A stretch of 64,000 nt of DNA from an uncultured Nitrospira sp. GTDB lineage: Bacteria > Nitrospirota > Nitrospiria > Nitrospirales > Nitrospiraceae. The stretch spans positions 49,383 through 113,382 of the forward strand of contig CABVRO010000001.1 in assembly GCA_902500715.1 (NCBI GenBank). Reading direction: 5' to 3'. The notes beneath the pieces were generated by a model, which was given only the letters and a program-made list of their open reading frames with translations, did not search any database and had not been told where the DNA came from. Shown here piece by piece: positions 8,975 to 19,856 of this stretch (the first letter of the stretch is position 1; every line of letters starts with the position of its first letter). Both the position numbers and the translations under genes were made by a program.

Positions 8975-10472
8975 TCATGCCGGCTTGGCCGAGATGCTGC
9001 GCGGCCAAATCTCCGGCCAAACCATGAAAGTAGGTTGCGGCGCAGGCGGCGTCCCAAGGGGCCAAGCCTTGAGCGAGCAGCCCGCCGACCATGCCCGTCA
9101 AGACATCACCGGTTCCGGCGGTGGCCATTCCGGGATTGCCGGTCGGACAGATGGCTGCCAGGCCATCCGGGCGCGCAATCACCGTGCGGGCTCCTTTGAG
9201 GATGACAAAGACGCCGCGTTCCCGCGCAAATCTGGTGGCTGTGCCAAGACGATCTTCATTGACCGATTGTGCGGTTGCCTCGGTTTCCAACCTGGCCATC
9301 TCGCCCGGATGAGGAGTGATGATCGGCGGCCGTTTGCACTCGGTCAGTAACGAGGACTTCCCCGCCAGTGCATTCAACGCATCGGCATCGAGTACGCAAG
9401 GCTTGTCGATTCGCTTCACGAGTTCCTGGACCAGGTCGACAGTCTCGGGATGGGTGGTCAGGCCCGGTCCGATCGCGACGGCATCCCTGGCGCCGGCGAA
9501 CGCGAGCAGGCGATCCAAGCCGGAACGTGCGAAGGTCCGAGCTTTGGTCTCCGGCATCGGCAGGGTCATCGCTTCGAGGAGTTTTGCTTCCAGAATATCA
9601 TTAGCGCTCGTGGGGATCGCGGCCGTCACCAGGCCGGTTCCGATGCGCAAGGCCGAGAGCGCGGCCATCGCCGCCGCGCCGGTCTTGCCGACCGAGCCCG
9701 CGATAATACCGAGATGGCCGTAGGTGCCTTTGTGTGCCGAGGGGCGTCGTGGGGGGAGTGCCGCGCGAGCGGCCCTATCGGACAGCAGCATCAACCGACT
9801 TCCGACGGATTCCACAAACGAGGCGGGAATCCCAATATCCACGAGTCGAACCGTTCCGGCACAATCGATGCCGGATCCGCTATAGAGCCCTACTTTCGGT
9901 AATCCGAAGGTCACCGTGAGATCTGCGCGTACGGCGGCTCCCAGCACCGCGCCTGTATCGGCATGCAGGCCTGATGGAAGATCGACGGCCACGGTCGGGA
10001 GGCCTGCGGCGATCATGGCGTCGATCGCATCACGATAGAGTCCGGTGACGAGGGTGGAGAGGCCGGTGCCGAGAATCGCATCGACAAGAATATCGCCGCT
10101 GGCCAACCGCCGTTGTATCGCCTCGGCGTCAGTAGGGCTTGTGACAGCCGATTTTCCTGCCGACCGGATAAATCGCTGGTACATCGTCTTTGCATCGCGA
10201 CTGAGATCGTTGGGGGACGCGAGCAGCAGGACGTGGACCCGGGCCTGTTGTCGTCGTAACAGCCGCCCGACGACAAAACCGTCTCCCCCGTTATTCCCCT
10301 TGCCGCAGAGGATGATGACCGATTTTCCGGCAAGCGGTGCATACCGGGCCACAAGGTGCATGACGACGCCCGCTCCGGCTCGTTCCATCAGCGTCAGGGA
10401 CGGCACCAAGGCCTCCGTGATTGTCCGCTGATCCAGGGCTCGCATTTGCTCGGCGGTCACGATCGGTATCAT
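8916..10472 (-). CDS. nnr: Bifunctional NAD(P)H-hydrate epimerase / ADP-dependent dehydratase
   Basis: Repairs hydrated NAD(P)H. The 518 residues hold an N-terminal epimerase domain (YjeF_N; GKGNNGGDGFVVGRLL near residue 57, and VAVDLPSGLHADTG) and a C-terminal ADP-dependent dehydratase domain (AHKGTYGHLGIIAGS, HPGEMARL, and GNPGMATAGTGDVLTGM with the catalytic Asp of TGDVLTG). Such fusions are common in bacteria. The end overlaps the annotated 5' part of tsaE; nnr-tsaE neighbours are widespread. Confidence 0.96.
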   Translation of the reverse strand: MIPIVTAEQMRALDQRTITEALVPSLTLMERAGAGVVMHLVARYAPLAGKSVIILCGKGNNGGDGFVVGRLLRRQQARVHVLLLASPNDLSRDAKTMYQRFIRSAGKSAVTSPTDAEAIQRRLASGDILVDAILGTGLSTLVTGLYRDAIDAMIAAGLPTVAVDLPSGLHADTGAVLGAAVRADLTVTFGLPKVGLYSGSGIDCAGTVRLVDIGIPASFVESVGSRLMLLSDRAARAALPPRRPSAHKGTYGHLGIIAGSVGKTGAAAMAALSALRIGTGLVTAAIPTSANDILEAKLLEAMTLPMPETKARTFARSGLDRLLAFAGARDAVAIGPGLTTHPETVDLVQELVKRIDKPCVLDADALNALAGKSSLLTECKRPPIITPHPGEMARLETEATAQSVNEDRLGTATRFARERGVFVILKGARTVIARPDGLAAICPTGNPGMATAGTGDVLTGMVGGLLAQGLAPWDAACAATYFHGLAGDLAAQHLGQAGMIASDLIQHIPHALTPTTYT

Positions 10473-10540
10473 GGTGTTCTGTGACTCCCGGTCGGTTTCT
10501 CGCGGCGAGGGCGACAGGCCGTGCCGTGGGGATGGCCGGA

Positions 10541-11254
10541 CTAGGCGATCAATTCCCTCATTTCTCGCACGGCCTGGACCAATCCGACCATGACGGATCG
10601 GGCGATGATGCTATGACCGATATTGAATTCCACAATTTCGGGCAACTTGGCGAGTCGTTTCACATTTTTGTAGGTTAAGCCGTGCCCGGCGTTCACGCCG
10701 AGACCGAGCTTGTACGCCAGTTTGGCTGCCTGGGTAATGGCCTCGAACTCCTCGTCTTCTTCCTTCGACCGCTTGGCGTTGGAGTAGCGGCCGGTATGTA
10801 ACTCGACATAGGCCGCGCCGATTTTGTGCGCCGCCTTGATTTGATCGAGACTCGGCTCGACAAACAAGCTTGTGGGGATGCCTCCGTCGCGGAGCAGATC
10901 GACGATTTTCTGAATGCGATCGCGGTGGTTGGCGACATCGAGACCGCCTTCGGTGGTCAGCTCTTGACGGCGTTCCGGGACGAGTGTCACGAGGTCCGGT
11001 TTCACGCTCAGGGCGATCTTGGCCATGGCGTCGTCGGCGGCCATTTCCAGGTCCAGTTTAGTCCGAACGATTTCCCGCAGCATGGTGAGATCTCGATCTT
11101 GAATATGCCGGCGGTCTTCGCGCAAGTGCACAACCAGACCATCGGCGCCGGCCAATTCGACAAGAATGGCCGCGGTCAAGGGGTCAGGATCGGTTCCTCC
11201 GCGCGCTTGCCGGAGTGTCGCCACATGATCGATATTTACACCCAGTCGAGCCAT
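10541..11254 (-). CDS. pdxJ: Pyridoxine 5'-phosphate synthase
   Basis: Condenses 1-deoxyxylulose 5-phosphate with 3-amino-2-oxopropyl phosphate in the DXP-dependent vitamin B6 route. The 237 residues match the family and contain [16 protein letters not shown] at the N-terminus, [15 protein letters not shown], the FVEPSLDQI stretch, YVELHTGRY and NAGHGLTY. It is the first gene of the leftward operon toward mutS, 68 bases upstream of nnr. A GGAGGGG ribosome site precedes the start. Confidence 0.97.
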   Translation of the reverse strand: MARLGVNIDHVATLRQARGGTDPDPLTAAILVELAGADGLVVHLREDRRHIQDRDLTMLREIVRTKLDLEMAADDAMAKIALSVKPDLVTLVPERRQELTTEGGLDVANHRDRIQKIVDLLRDGGIPTSLFVEPSLDQIKAAHKIGAAYVELHTGRYSNAKRSKEEDEEFEAITQAAKLAYKLGLGVNAGHGLTYKNVKRLAKLPEIVEFNIGHSIIARSVMVGLVQAVREMRELIA

Positions 11255-11455
11255 TACCCCTCCGCGACTTCCCTGCCTATCATGAGGGAAAGATTTCGGA
11301 ACTGGTCGAAATTCATAGACAATTCTCTCGGCACTGAGGCATTATTAACAGAAGACGGTATGGGGGAGCAAGGAGGCAGGTCCTGGGAGACCTCAGTGTT
11401 TTGAGTGTGGTCACTATAGGGTGCTCGCCTCCAAGTCCTGACAATCGTAGTGAAA

Positions 11456-11484
11456 TTGACTCGTTTTGAGGCCTTCTTTAAAAT
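11456..11484 (+). promoter_or_regulatory. Promoter of the amino-acid biosynthesis operon
   Basis: TTGACT at 11456-11461, a 17-base spacer, and TAAAAT at 11479-11484 give 5/6 matches in each hexamer. Transcription would start near 11491, leaving only about 65 bases before the aminotransferase ATG, too little for a lysine or threonine riboswitch. The rest of the 11255-11555 spacer shows nothing I can identify. Confidence 0.65.
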
Positions 11485-11555
11485 ACGCCCCTTTCAGAGG
11501 CATGGCGACTGAACCAGTTCGGCAGAGGACCCGCCTGTAGGAGTCTGACAAATTC

Positions 11556-12752
11556 ATGGCGATCGGCGACGGCTTTTACCGCATTAAACGACTTCCCCCC
11601 TACGTATTTGCGCAAGTACAAACCCTGAAACTTGAGGCGCGTCAGCGGGGTGAGGATATCATCGACTTCGGCATGGGTAACCCCGATCAGCCGACGCCGC
11701 CTCATATCGTCGACAAGTTGATCGAGGCGTCGAAGAAGGCCAAGAATCACCGTTATTCAGCCTCTCGCGGGATCACGAAGCTGCGTCACGCGATTACCGG
11801 TTGGTATAAGCGCAATTACGATGTGGATTTGGATCCCGAGACCGAAGCGATCGTGACGATCGGTTCCAAGGAAGGCATTGCCCACTTGGCGCTGGCCACG
11901 ATCGGGCCAGGCGATGTGGTGCTGACGCCCACGCCCACCTATCCCATCCATATGTACAGTTTTATCATCGCCGGCGGGGAAGTGCGCGGGATCGAGCTCC
12001 GCCAGGACAGCGATTTTTTCGACGACCTGTTGCGTGTCTATCGCCAAACCCTCCCGCGTCCGCGTATTCTCGTGATCAATTTCCCGCACAACCCCACAAC
12101 CGCCGTGGTCGATCTTGAGTTTTTTAAGAAGATCGTCGCGTTTGCCAAGGAACACGACGTGATCGTGATTCACGATCTGGCTTATGCGGATATCGCGTTC
12201 GACGGGTATAAGGCGCCGAGTTTTCTGCAAGTGCCGGAAGCGAAAGATGTGGGCGTTGAGTTTTATACCCTCTCCAAGGCCTACAACATGCCAGGCTGGA
12301 GAGTCGGATTCTGCGTCGGCAACCGTGAAGTGGTCGGCGCACTCGCCAAGCTGAAGAGTTATCTCGACTACGGAATTTTTCAACCGATTCAGATTGCCAG
12401 TACCGTGGCGTTGAATGGGCCACAGGACTGCGTCAAGGAAGTCGTGCAGCGATATCAAAACCGGCGCAATGTTCTTGTGAACGGGCTGAATCGTATCGGC
12501 TGGCCGGTGGCGTTGCCTCGCGCGACCATGTTCGTGTGGGCTCGAATTCCGGACCCGTTCCGGCATATGGGGTCGTTGGAGTTTTCGAAGCTGCTGCTCC
12601 GGGAAGCCAAGGTCGCCGTATCGCCGGGAATAGGTTTCGGAGAAGGCGGAGATGAATTCGTGCGGTTCGCGTTGGTGGAAAATGAGCATCGCACCCGGCA
12701 GGCTCTTCGCGGGATCCGCAAAGTATTGAATTTGGACGACCAGGTATCATGA
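11556..12752 (+). CDS. alaC: Class I/II PLP-dependent aminotransferase (AlaC-like)
   Basis: A 398-residue fold-type I aminotransferase. The start [14 protein letters not shown], the DFGMGNPD motif and the [13 protein letters not shown] segment with the PLP-binding lysine at residue 241 resemble the AlaC/YfdZ group (glutamate-pyruvate aminotransferase). In this family group LL-diaminopimelate aminotransferases are relatives, so a lysine-pathway role is possible. TAGGAG precedes the ATG. It is first in the operon and overlaps hom by 4 bases (ATGA), which ties it to aspartate-family synthesis. Confidence 0.85.
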   Translation: MAIGDGFYRIKRLPPYVFAQVQTLKLEARQRGEDIIDFGMGNPDQPTPPHIVDKLIEASKKAKNHRYSASRGITKLRHAITGWYKRNYDVDLDPETEAIVTIGSKEGIAHLALATIGPGDVVLTPTPTYPIHMYSFIIAGGEVRGIELRQDSDFFDDLLRVYRQTLPRPRILVINFPHNPTTAVVDLEFFKKIVAFAKEHDVIVIHDLAYADIAFDGYKAPSFLQVPEAKDVGVEFYTLSKAYNMPGWRVGFCVGNREVVGALAKLKSYLDYGIFQPIQIASTVALNGPQDCVKEVVQRYQNRRNVLVNGLNRIGWPVALPRATMFVWARIPDPFRHMGSLEFSKLLLREAKVAVSPGIGFGEGGDEFVRFALVENEHRTRQALRGIRKVLNLDDQVS

Positions 12753-14062
12753 AGAGTGAGATCGGGGTCGGATTAATCGGATTCGGAACGGTCGGCACCG
12801 GCGTGGCTCGGGTGCTGATCGAGAATGCTGAACTGATTCGGCGGCGGGTGGGTGTGCCCGTCAAACTGGTTCGCATCGCGGACCTCGACATCAAACGCGA
12901 TCGCGGCATTGCGATTCCTCCGGGCGTGCTCACGACGGATATTCAGCAAGTCCTCACGGATCCACGGGTGGATATCGTCATCGAATTGATCGGCGGCTAT
13001 GACTTCGCCAAGCGCGTGATTCTGGATGCCATTCAGCGTGGCAAACATGTAGTCACGGCCAACAAGGCCTTGCTGGCCGTGCATGGTGAAGAGATCTTTG
13101 CCGCGGCGTCGCGTCAAGGCACCGACCTCGGCTTCGAGGCCAGCGTGGGCGGCGGAATTCCGGTCATCCGCGCATTGATGGAAGGATTGGCCGCGAACAA
13201 TATTCAGTCGATCTATGGCATCATCAACGGCACCTCGAACTATATTCTCAGCCGGATGACCAGTGAAGGCCAGCGTTTTGACCTGGTGTTGGAGGAGGCG
13301 AAACGTGCCGGCTACGCCGAGGCCGATCCCACGTTCGATGTGGCGGGCATTGATTCGGCGCACAAGCTGACCATCATGGTCAGTTTGGCCTACGGGACAC
13401 CTGTCAATTTCAAAGAGATCTACACTGAAGGTATTACCGGGCTCACCCCGCTCGATATTGCTTATGCGAAGGAGTTCGGGTTTACCATCAAGCTGCTGGC
13501 GATCGCAAAATATTCCGATGGTGAAATCGAGGCGCGTGTGCATCCGACGATGGTGCCGTCGGCTTCTCAAATCGCGAAGGTCGACGGTGTCTACAATGCG
13601 ATTCAGCTGGTGGGCGATGCCGTCGAAGATGTCGTGCTGTATGGCCGAGGTGCCGGGTCGATGCCGACGGGCAGTGCGGTCGTGAGCGATGTCATGGCCA
13701 TCGCGCGCAACCTGCTCAAAGATGCCGCCGGGCGTGTCCCGCCTGCATCCTATCAGCCCGACCAGCGGCGGCCGTTGCGCATGCGGCCGATGGAAGAAAT
13801 TACCTCGCTCTACTACATTCGCTTTATGGTGGTCGACCGGCCGGGCGTATTGTCGCAGATTGCCGGGGTGTTGGGTCGGTATGGGATCAGCATTTCGTCG
13901 GTGTTGCAGCAGGGACGTAAAGAGGGGCAGACCGTGCCGGTGGTGATCATGACGCATATGGCCAAGGAGCGAGACATTCAGAACGCGCTCCGTGAGATCA
14001 ATTCCATGTCCTACATCTCCGAGCCCACGACGCTGATCAGGGTCGAAGGGCGGGATGAATGA
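12749..14062 (+). CDS. hom: Homoserine dehydrogenase
   Basis: Reduces aspartate semialdehyde to homoserine. The 437 residues include the NAD(P) loop [12 protein letters not shown] at 11-22, the catalytic region [11 protein letters not shown] with downstream AYGTPV, and a C-terminal ACT domain (about 355-430) that usually mediates threonine feedback inhibition. It overlaps the aminotransferase gene by 4 bases and precedes thrC by 45 bases. Confidence 0.97.
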   Translation: MKSEIGVGLIGFGTVGTGVARVLIENAELIRRRVGVPVKLVRIADLDIKRDRGIAIPPGVLTTDIQQVLTDPRVDIVIELIGGYDFAKRVILDAIQRGKHVVTANKALLAVHGEEIFAAASRQGTDLGFEASVGGGIPVIRALMEGLAANNIQSIYGIINGTSNYILSRMTSEGQRFDLVLEEAKRAGYAEADPTFDVAGIDSAHKLTIMVSLAYGTPVNFKEIYTEGITGLTPLDIAYAKEFGFTIKLLAIAKYSDGEIEARVHPTMVPSASQIAKVDGVYNAIQLVGDAVEDVVLYGRGAGSMPTGSAVVSDVMAIARNLLKDAAGRVPPASYQPDQRRPLRMRPMEEITSLYYIRFMVVDRPGVLSQIAGVLGRYGISISSVLQQGRKEGQTVPVVIMTHMAKERDIQNALREINSMSYISEPTTLIRVEGRDE

Positions 14063-14107
14063 ATGGGACTTTTCGGTGTTGCTGAGAGGATGGTCGAGTA
14101 GACTCGT

Positions 14108-15166
14108 ATGATTCGTTGGCGTGGGATCATCGAAGAATACCGGAAGTTCCTGCCGGTCACGGCGCAGACACCCGTGGTCACGCTGGGCGAAGGCAATACC
14201 CCGCTGATACGCGCCGCACGCCTTGCGAAGAAGATTGCTCCGGGGATCGATCTGTATCTGAAGTATGAGGGCATGAATCCAACCGGATCTTTCAAGGATC
14301 GCGGCATGACCTTGGCGATCTCCAAGGCGGTCGAGGGGGGCGCGCGGGCGGTCATGTGCGCCTCCACCGGAAACACGTCTGCCTCCGCTGCCGCGTACGG
14401 GGCCAGAGCGGGCATTGCCGTGTATGTGCTCATTCCGGCCGGCAAGATCGCGCTGGGGAAATTGTCGCAGGCCATGATGCACCAGGCCACCGTCATTCAA
14501 GTCGAAGGGAATTTCGACCAGGCGTTGACCATCGTCAAAGAGCTGTCGGCCACGTACCCCGTTGAGTTGGTTAATTCACTGAACCCCTTCCGGATCGAGG
14601 GGCAGAAAACGGCGGCTATGGAGATTTGCGACGATCTCGGCGATGCGCCGGCAATGCATGTACTTCCTGTAGGGAATGCAGGTAATATCACCGCCTATTG
14701 GAACGGCTATCGGGAGTATCGTGCGGCCAATCAGACGACGCGGTTGCCTCGGATGATGGGATTTCAGGCCGCCGGTGCGGCGCCGATTGTCTTAGGCCAT
14801 ATCGTCGAAGAGCCGCAGACGGTGGCCACGGCGATCCGAATCGGCAATCCGGCCAGTTGGCAATCGGCTCTCACTGCGATGAAAGAGTCGTCCGGTGCCA
14901 TCGATATGGTCACCGACGAAGAAATTCTGCATGCCTATGCCTTAGTGGCCAGTGAGGAGGGCGTCTTTTGCGAGCCAGCCTCCGCCACCTCCGTGGCCGG
15001 TGTCATTAAGTTGAGTCAGGCCGGACAATTAAAAGAAGGTGCCACGGTTGTGTGTACGTTGACCGGGCATGGTTTGAAGGATGCCGATACGGCGATCGGC
15101 ATTTCACGCCAGCCTCAAACAGTGAAAGCCACCCGCGATGATGTGGCCCGCCTCCTTCATGTCTGA
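14108..15166 (+). CDS. thrC: Threonine synthase
   Basis: PLP enzyme converting O-phosphohomoserine to threonine. The 352-residue length and the PLP lysine K63 in [12 protein letters not shown] fit the short (class II-like) ThrC group; the [17 protein letters not shown] segment and the C-terminal SATSVAGV motif follow. Its substrate must come from a homoserine kinase, which is not recognisable by standard motifs in this operon. Confidence 0.95.
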   Translation: MIRWRGIIEEYRKFLPVTAQTPVVTLGEGNTPLIRAARLAKKIAPGIDLYLKYEGMNPTGSFKDRGMTLAISKAVEGGARAVMCASTGNTSASAAAYGARAGIAVYVLIPAGKIALGKLSQAMMHQATVIQVEGNFDQALTIVKELSATYPVELVNSLNPFRIEGQKTAAMEICDDLGDAPAMHVLPVGNAGNITAYWNGYREYRAANQTTRLPRMMGFQAAGAAPIVLGHIVEEPQTVATAIRIGNPASWQSALTAMKESSGAIDMVTDEEILHAYALVASEEGVFCEPASATSVAGVIKLSQAGQLKEGATVVCTLTGHGLKDADTAIGISRQPQTVKATRDDVARLLHV

Positions 15167-15184
15167 TCACCTCGGGAACATTGC

Positions 15185-16435
15185 ATGAAATATTTGATCC
15201 TGCATGCCGGCGGGATGGCAGATCTCGTGTGTCCGGAACTTGGTGGAAAAACCCCTCTTCAAGCGGCAGCCACTCCAAACCTTGACCGGATCGCTCAGCG
15301 TGGGGAGGTGGGGCTGTTGAACCTTCCCTCGGAAGCCGGAGCCGCCGGAAGCGATGTCACCAGTGTGGCTGTGCTGGGATATGATCCGAAAAAGTATTAT
15401 CCGGGCCCCGGCCCGCTGGAAGCGGCCGGTCTCGGCGTCACGGTGGGTGAGCAGGACGTGGTATTCCGGTGCACCATGGTGACGGTACGGGGTGAGGCTG
15501 CCTCGGGTAGCAAAGATCGGGCAACCGACGTCAAGAAACTCGGGCTGCATGTCCTTATGGAGGACGCGACCGCCGGTCTCATCGACACGGAGCAGGCTCG
15601 TGAGTTGCTTGAAGCGGTGAATGAACAGCTTGGCTCGGAGTCGATTCAGTTTTACCCCGGTTCCGGGCATCGGCACCTCATGGTCTGGGTCGGAGGGAAA
15701 TCCCGCGCGACGTGTCTCGATCCGCAACCGTTGGTCGGCCGGTCGATTGCCGATGCGTTGCCGAGCGGTGACGGCGCCGACGTGCTGCGCAAGATCATGG
15801 ATGCGGCATTTTTCATCCTGCGCGACCATCCGGTGAATGAAGAGCGTGAGCAGGAGGGGTTGAAGCCCGCCAATTGCCTGTGGTTGTGGGGCCAGGGCCG
15901 TGCCGCTGTGTGGCCGCCTTTGCCGGAGCGATACCAGATTTCCGGTGCGGTGGTGTCATCCAGCGATGTCCATCGTGGAGTCGGGGTGTGCGCCGGGTTG
16001 GATGCGGTGGAGCTTCCGCTTGCCGACGGAGACGATGCGAATGAGTTCACGGGTTGCGTGCAAACGGCGGAGCAGGAATTGGCCAAGAAGGACTTCGTCT
16101 ATCTGCATGCCGGGCTTTCCGACGACGTCCTGCACGCGACGGATGTGCAGGACAAGGTGCGGGCCATTGAGCGGTTCGATGCCCAGGTCGTCGGGCCGAT
16201 TCTCTCGGCACTGGCGACGCATCCAGCCTATCGGCTGCTTGTCGTGTGTGATCCGGGCCTTGCAAAGGGGCACGGTTCCGAGGTTCCGCCGATCCTATAT
16301 GCGTTGTGTGATAGTGCCGCCAAGCCGTCGGCCGGAGTCACCAAGCGGTTTCATGAGCAGGATGCGAACATCGCCGGGACCGCACCTCGCGATGCCACGA
16401 AGTTGATGCTGCGATTATTTCCGCGCGGAGTATAG
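15185..16435 (+). CDS. ApgM-like phosphoglycerate-mutase homologue, proposed homoserine kinase, with degenerate metal sites
   Basis: A 416-residue protein of the alkaline-phosphatase superfamily, closest to archaeal-type 2,3-BPG-independent phosphoglycerate mutase (ApgM). Family segments [12 protein letters not shown] and [14 protein letters not shown] (putative active Ser56) are present. A subfamily of these is catalogued as proposed homoserine kinase, and the position between thrC and lysC with no thrB nearby agrees. However, the usual metal motif GDGMAD reads AGGMAD (Asp to Gly at residue 10), and the usual DHSTP reads DPGLA near the C-terminus. It may be inactive as a mutase, or use another chemistry. 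The start ATG is 18 bases after thrC. Confidence 0.75.
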   Translation: MKYLILHAGGMADLVCPELGGKTPLQAAATPNLDRIAQRGEVGLLNLPSEAGAAGSDVTSVAVLGYDPKKYYPGPGPLEAAGLGVTVGEQDVVFRCTMVTVRGEAASGSKDRATDVKKLGLHVLMEDATAGLIDTEQARELLEAVNEQLGSESIQFYPGSGHRHLMVWVGGKSRATCLDPQPLVGRSIADALPSGDGADVLRKIMDAAFFILRDHPVNEEREQEGLKPANCLWLWGQGRAAVWPPLPERYQISGAVVSSSDVHRGVGVCAGLDAVELPLADGDDANEFTGCVQTAEQELAKKDFVYLHAGLSDDVLHATDVQDKVRAIERFDAQVVGPILSALATHPAYRLLVVCDPGLAKGHGSEVPPILYALCDSAAKPSAGVTKRFHEQDANIAGTAPRDATKLMLRLFPRGV

Positions 16436-16439
16436 AGCT

Positions 16440-17675
16440 GTGGCGCTGATCCTTCACAAATACGGGGGAACATCCGTCGGGACGGTCGAACGGATTCATC
16501 GGGTCGCCGAACGTGTCGAACGCGCTCAGAAAGACGGCCACCAGGTGGTGGTGGTGTTGTCGGCCATGAGCGGGGAAACCGATCGATTGCTGAAGTTGGC
16601 GCATGAGGTCACCGGTGCGCCGGACGAACGGGAATTGGACATGCTGCTCTCGACGGGGGAGCGGGTGACGATTGCATTGCTCGCCATGGAACTCCGGGGG
16701 CGAGGGGTGAATGCCCGCTCCTTCACGGGACGGCAGGTCGGCATTCACACCGACAGCGCACACACCAAAGCCAGAATTTCACGCGTCACGGCCGATCGAA
16801 TCAAGGAAGCGTTGTCTGCGGGCGTGATTCCGGTTGTGGCGGGGTTCCAGGGCATTAACGCCAGCTCGGATGTCACGACGCTGGGCCGGGGAGGTTCCGA
16901 TCTGACAGCCGTTGCGCTGGCGGCGGCGCTCAAGGCCGACCGCTGCATTATTTATACGGATGTGGATGGTGTCTACACTGCCGACCCGAACATCGTGCCG
17001 GCTGCGCGACGTCTGGATAAGATCTCCTACGAAGAGATGTTGGAAATGGCAAGCCTCGGCGCCAAGGTGCTGCAGAGTCGCTCGGTGGAGTTTGCGGCCA
17101 AGTACTCCGTGCCGGTGGAGGTCAATTCAAGTTTTAAAGAAGGAAAGGGAACGCTCGTGACACGTGAAGATGCCGATATGGAAGGGGTTCTGGTATCGGG
17201 TGTGACGGGGGACCGCAATCAGGCCAAGATTACGATTGTCGGCGTGCCGGATCGGCCGGGGATCGCCGCGCGCGTGTTCGGGGCGGTGGCCCATGCCAAC
17301 ATCGTGGTGGATATGATCATTCAAAACGTCAGCCAGGCCTCCACGACCGACATTTCGTTCACAGTCCCCAAGGCGGACTTGCGCAATGCCGTCGACCTCG
17401 TCCAGCGTCTGTCCGAAGAAATCGGCGCCCGGTCGGTGGCTGTGACGGAATCCATCGCCAAGGTATCGCTCATCGGGGTGGGTATGCGGTCGCATTCCGG
17501 AGTGGCGGCAAAGATGTTCGAGGTGCTCTCGCGAGAAGGCGTGAACATCATGATGATCAGCACGTCGGAAATTAAGATTTCCTGCGTTATCGAGGAAAAG
17601 TATTTGGAATTGGCCATGCGCACGCTTCATACGGCGTTCGGCCTGGATCGGGTTTCGGCGCCTGCCCTGGGCTAG
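16440..17675 (+). CDS. lysC: Aspartate kinase
   Basis: First committed step of the aspartate family (lysine, threonine, methionine). The 411-residue protein has the KYGGTSVG motif near the N-terminus, the GRGGSDLTA motif, the [12 protein letters not shown] segment, and two C-terminal ACT domains (from about residue 260) that bind lysine or threonine. The start is GTG 16440, 4 bases after the preceding stop, so it is coupled to the ApgM-like gene. Confidence 0.96.
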   Translation: MALILHKYGGTSVGTVERIHRVAERVERAQKDGHQVVVVLSAMSGETDRLLKLAHEVTGAPDERELDMLLSTGERVTIALLAMELRGRGVNARSFTGRQVGIHTDSAHTKARISRVTADRIKEALSAGVIPVVAGFQGINASSDVTTLGRGGSDLTAVALAAALKADRCIIYTDVDGVYTADPNIVPAARRLDKISYEEMLEMASLGAKVLQSRSVEFAAKYSVPVEVNSSFKEGKGTLVTREDADMEGVLVSGVTGDRNQAKITIVGVPDRPGIAARVFGAVAHANIVVDMIIQNVSQASTTDISFTVPKADLRNAVDLVQRLSEEIGARSVAVTESIAKVSLIGVGMRSHSGVAAKMFEVLSREGVNIMMISTSEIKISCVIEEKYLELAMRTLHTAFGLDRVSAPALG

Positions 17676-17705
17676 TCTGTCAGAAGCGCGCCAACGAGCG
17701 GCCTG

Positions 17706-19394
17706 GTGTCTCCTCGACAGGTCCGCCACGAGCCTGATACTCTCACGCCTATGAAACGTCGAACTACAGCGCCGCGGCGTGCACGCGGATCGAAGCCTGT
17801 CTCGGTGCCCTCTCTCACGGCGGCGCAAGCATCTGCGCTCGAAATCTACGATACCACCTTGCGAGATGGGGCTCAGGCGGAGGATGTCAGTTTCTCCGTG
17901 GAGGATAAGCTTCGTGTGGCGCAACAACTGGATGACCTCGGTGTGCATTTCATTGAGGGGGGATGGCCGGGTGCAAATCCGAAAGACATCGAGTTCTTTC
18001 GCATGGTCAAGACCATTCCCTTCAAGAATGCGACCATCGTAGCGTTCGGTTCGACTCGGAAAGCCAGCAACTCGGTTCGAAAAGATAAGAATCTTCAAGA
18101 AATGCTCGCGTCCGGTACTCCGACCATCACGCTCTTCGGTAAGAGTTGGTCGTTTCAAGTGACGGATGCATTGGGCATTGCGCTCGCCAAGAATTTGGAG
18201 TTGATCGAAGACTCGATTCACTATCTACGCTCCAAAGATCGGCGGGTGTTTTACGATGCCGAGCATTTTTTCGACGGATACAAGGCCAATCCAGACTATG
18301 CCTTGCAGACGATTCGCAGAGCGATTGCCGGGGGCGCCGAGCGGGTCATTCTCTGTGATACCAACGGCGGGACCATGCCGTGGGAAATCCGTGAAATTTG
18401 CCGCATTGTGAAGCAGGAATGTCCCGTGCCATTGGGGATTCATGCGCACAACGACAGCGAAATGGCGGTGGCCAACTCGCTCGTCGCCGTGGAGTCGGGC
18501 ATTCTGCAGGTGCAGGGGACGATCAACGGAATCGGTGAGCGATGCGGCAATGCCAACCTCTGTTCCATCATTCCAAATCTCCAGTTGAAAATGCAGCGGC
18601 CTGCGCTCGGCAATAAGCTGACACACCTGAAGGAGGTATCCGGGTTCGTGACGGAGATCGCCAACCTGATGCCCAACAAGCGGCAGCCCTACGTCGGGGA
18701 TGCGGCCTTTGCGCACAAGGGCGGCGTGCATATTCATGCGGTGCTCAAGAATGCGGCGACCTACGAACACATCGATCCCGCAGCGGTCGGAAACCGTCGC
18801 CGGATTTTGGTCTCGGATTATGCGGGTCGCAGCGGGCTCCTGGAAAAGGTTGAAGCGTACGGCATTTCACTGAACAAGAATCACGCAAAGTTGCTGGAAC
18901 TCGTCGAGACGCTCAAGGAGCGCGAAAGCCAAGGGTATCAATTTGAAGGGGCGGAAGGATCGTTTGAACTGCTGATGCGCAAGGCGATGGGCAGCCATCG
19001 CCCGTCCTTTCAGCTGCTCGGTTTCCGGGTGATCGTCGAGAAGAAGCAGGAGCATGGTCTGCTGCTGTCGGAAGCCACCGTGATGGTAAAGGTCGGGGAG
19101 GTCGTCGAGCACACGGCCGCCGTCGGGGCCGGTCCGGTGAATGCCCTCGACCATGCGCTGCGCAAAGCCTTGGAAAAATTCTATCCGCAACTTCGCGAAG
19201 TGAAGCTCCTCGACTATAAGGTCCGCGTGCTCTCTGCGGATAAAGGGACGGAATCGAAGGTGCGCGTCCTCATCGAGTCGGGCGATCACAAGGACAAGTG
19301 GGGCACCGTCGGTGTGTCGCAAAACATCATGGAAGCGAGCTGGCAGGCGTTGGCGGACAGCATCGAGTATAAATTGCTGCTCGCGGATCGTTAG
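17706..19394 (+). CDS. cimA: (R)-citramalate synthase
   Basis: Condenses acetyl-CoA with pyruvate to citramalate, opening the threonine-independent isoleucine route. The TIM-barrel N-half has IYDTTLRDGAQAED and the HAHNDSEMAVANSL and GIGERCGNANL motifs; the C-terminal regulatory domain (LeuA dimer type) usually gives isoleucine feedback. From GTG 17706 it has 562 residues; an ATG at 17751 would drop 15 poorly conserved residues and may be the true start, as neither start has a clear ribosome site. 2-isopropylmalate synthase is the main alternative, but the long C-half and VSFSVEDKL favour CimA. Confidence 0.92.
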   Translation: MSPRQVRHEPDTLTPMKRRTTAPRRARGSKPVSVPSLTAAQASALEIYDTTLRDGAQAEDVSFSVEDKLRVAQQLDDLGVHFIEGGWPGANPKDIEFFRMVKTIPFKNATIVAFGSTRKASNSVRKDKNLQEMLASGTPTITLFGKSWSFQVTDALGIALAKNLELIEDSIHYLRSKDRRVFYDAEHFFDGYKANPDYALQTIRRAIAGGAERVILCDTNGGTMPWEIREICRIVKQECPVPLGIHAHNDSEMAVANSLVAVESGILQVQGTINGIGERCGNANLCSIIPNLQLKMQRPALGNKLTHLKEVSGFVTEIANLMPNKRQPYVGDAAFAHKGGVHIHAVLKNAATYEHIDPAAVGNRRRILVSDYAGRSGLLEKVEAYGISLNKNHAKLLELVETLKERESQGYQFEGAEGSFELLMRKAMGSHRPSFQLLGFRVIVEKKQEHGLLLSEATVMVKVGEVVEHTAAVGAGPVNALDHALRKALEKFYPQLREVKLLDYKVRVLSADKGTESKVRVLIESGDHKDKWGTVGVSQNIMEASWQALADSIEYKLLLADR

Positions 19395-19427
19395 GCCATT
19401 TTCCCCTCCATCGGGCTCATATAATCC

Positions 19428-19456
19428 TTGACAGGGCAGGTAACCTCACGTAACTT
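19428..19456 (+). promoter_or_regulatory. Possible promoter for ihfA-merR
   Basis: A perfect TTGACA at 19428-19433 is followed after 17 bases by TAACTT at 19451-19456, which matches TATAAT at only 3 positions. It lies in the cimA-ihfA spacer. Confidence 0.4.
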
Positions 19457-19539
19457 ATGGGAAAATTCTTTGTCTTGGACGCTCGACACCAAGAAGCACT
19501 TCCTAAGGAACGACTCTAGTGGATGGCGGGGGGAAAGGC

Positions 19540-19815
19540 ATGAGAAAGGCGGATATCGCGAACGAAATCTTCAAGCAGGTCGGAGTCTCCAAGAACGATG
19601 CAGCCGATATCGTCGAACTCGTGCTCAATCTGCTGAAGGGAGTGCTGCAAAAAGGTGACGCGGTCAAAATTGCAGGATTCGGGAATTTTGTAGTACGAAG
19701 CAAAGGGGCCCGCAAGGGACGGAACCCCAGAACCGGCGAAGAAATCGGGATTACTCCACGTCGGGTGGTCACGTTTCGGCCCAGTCAGGTGTTTAAAAAA
19801 TACGTCAATTCCTAG
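19540..19815 (+). CDS. ihfA: Integration host factor subunit alpha / HU-family DNA-bending protein
   Basis: A 91-residue HU/IHF-family protein. The helical N-half (ADIANEIFKQVGVSKNDAADIVELV) leads to the conserved GFGNFVVRSKGARKGRNP beta-arm and PRRVVTFRPS, with the Pro at the intercalating arm tip. The start at ATG 19540 is chosen over an in-frame GTG at 19519 because it gives the family's normal N-terminus. ihfA followed by a MerR-type gene is a common order, normally after pheT, which is not seen here. Confidence 0.9.
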   Translation: MRKADIANEIFKQVGVSKNDAADIVELVLNLLKGVLQKGDAVKIAGFGNFVVRSKGARKGRNPRTGEEIGITPRRVVTFRPSQVFKKYVNS

Positions 19816-19856
19816 TCGCTACCTTGCTACGAGCACAAGCAGCATGAGGACCGGTC

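Noticed and set aside
11255..11555. A lysine or threonine riboswitch before the amino-acid operon
   Set aside because: The predicted transcript leader is only about 65 bases, too short for either known riboswitch class.
12773..14500. A 575-codon minus-strand frame opposite hom and thrC
   Set aside because: It covers two clear enzymes on the other strand, and no motifs are seen.
17127..18221. A 364-codon minus-strand frame opposite lysC and cimA
   Set aside because: Same reason: it is an antisense shadow.
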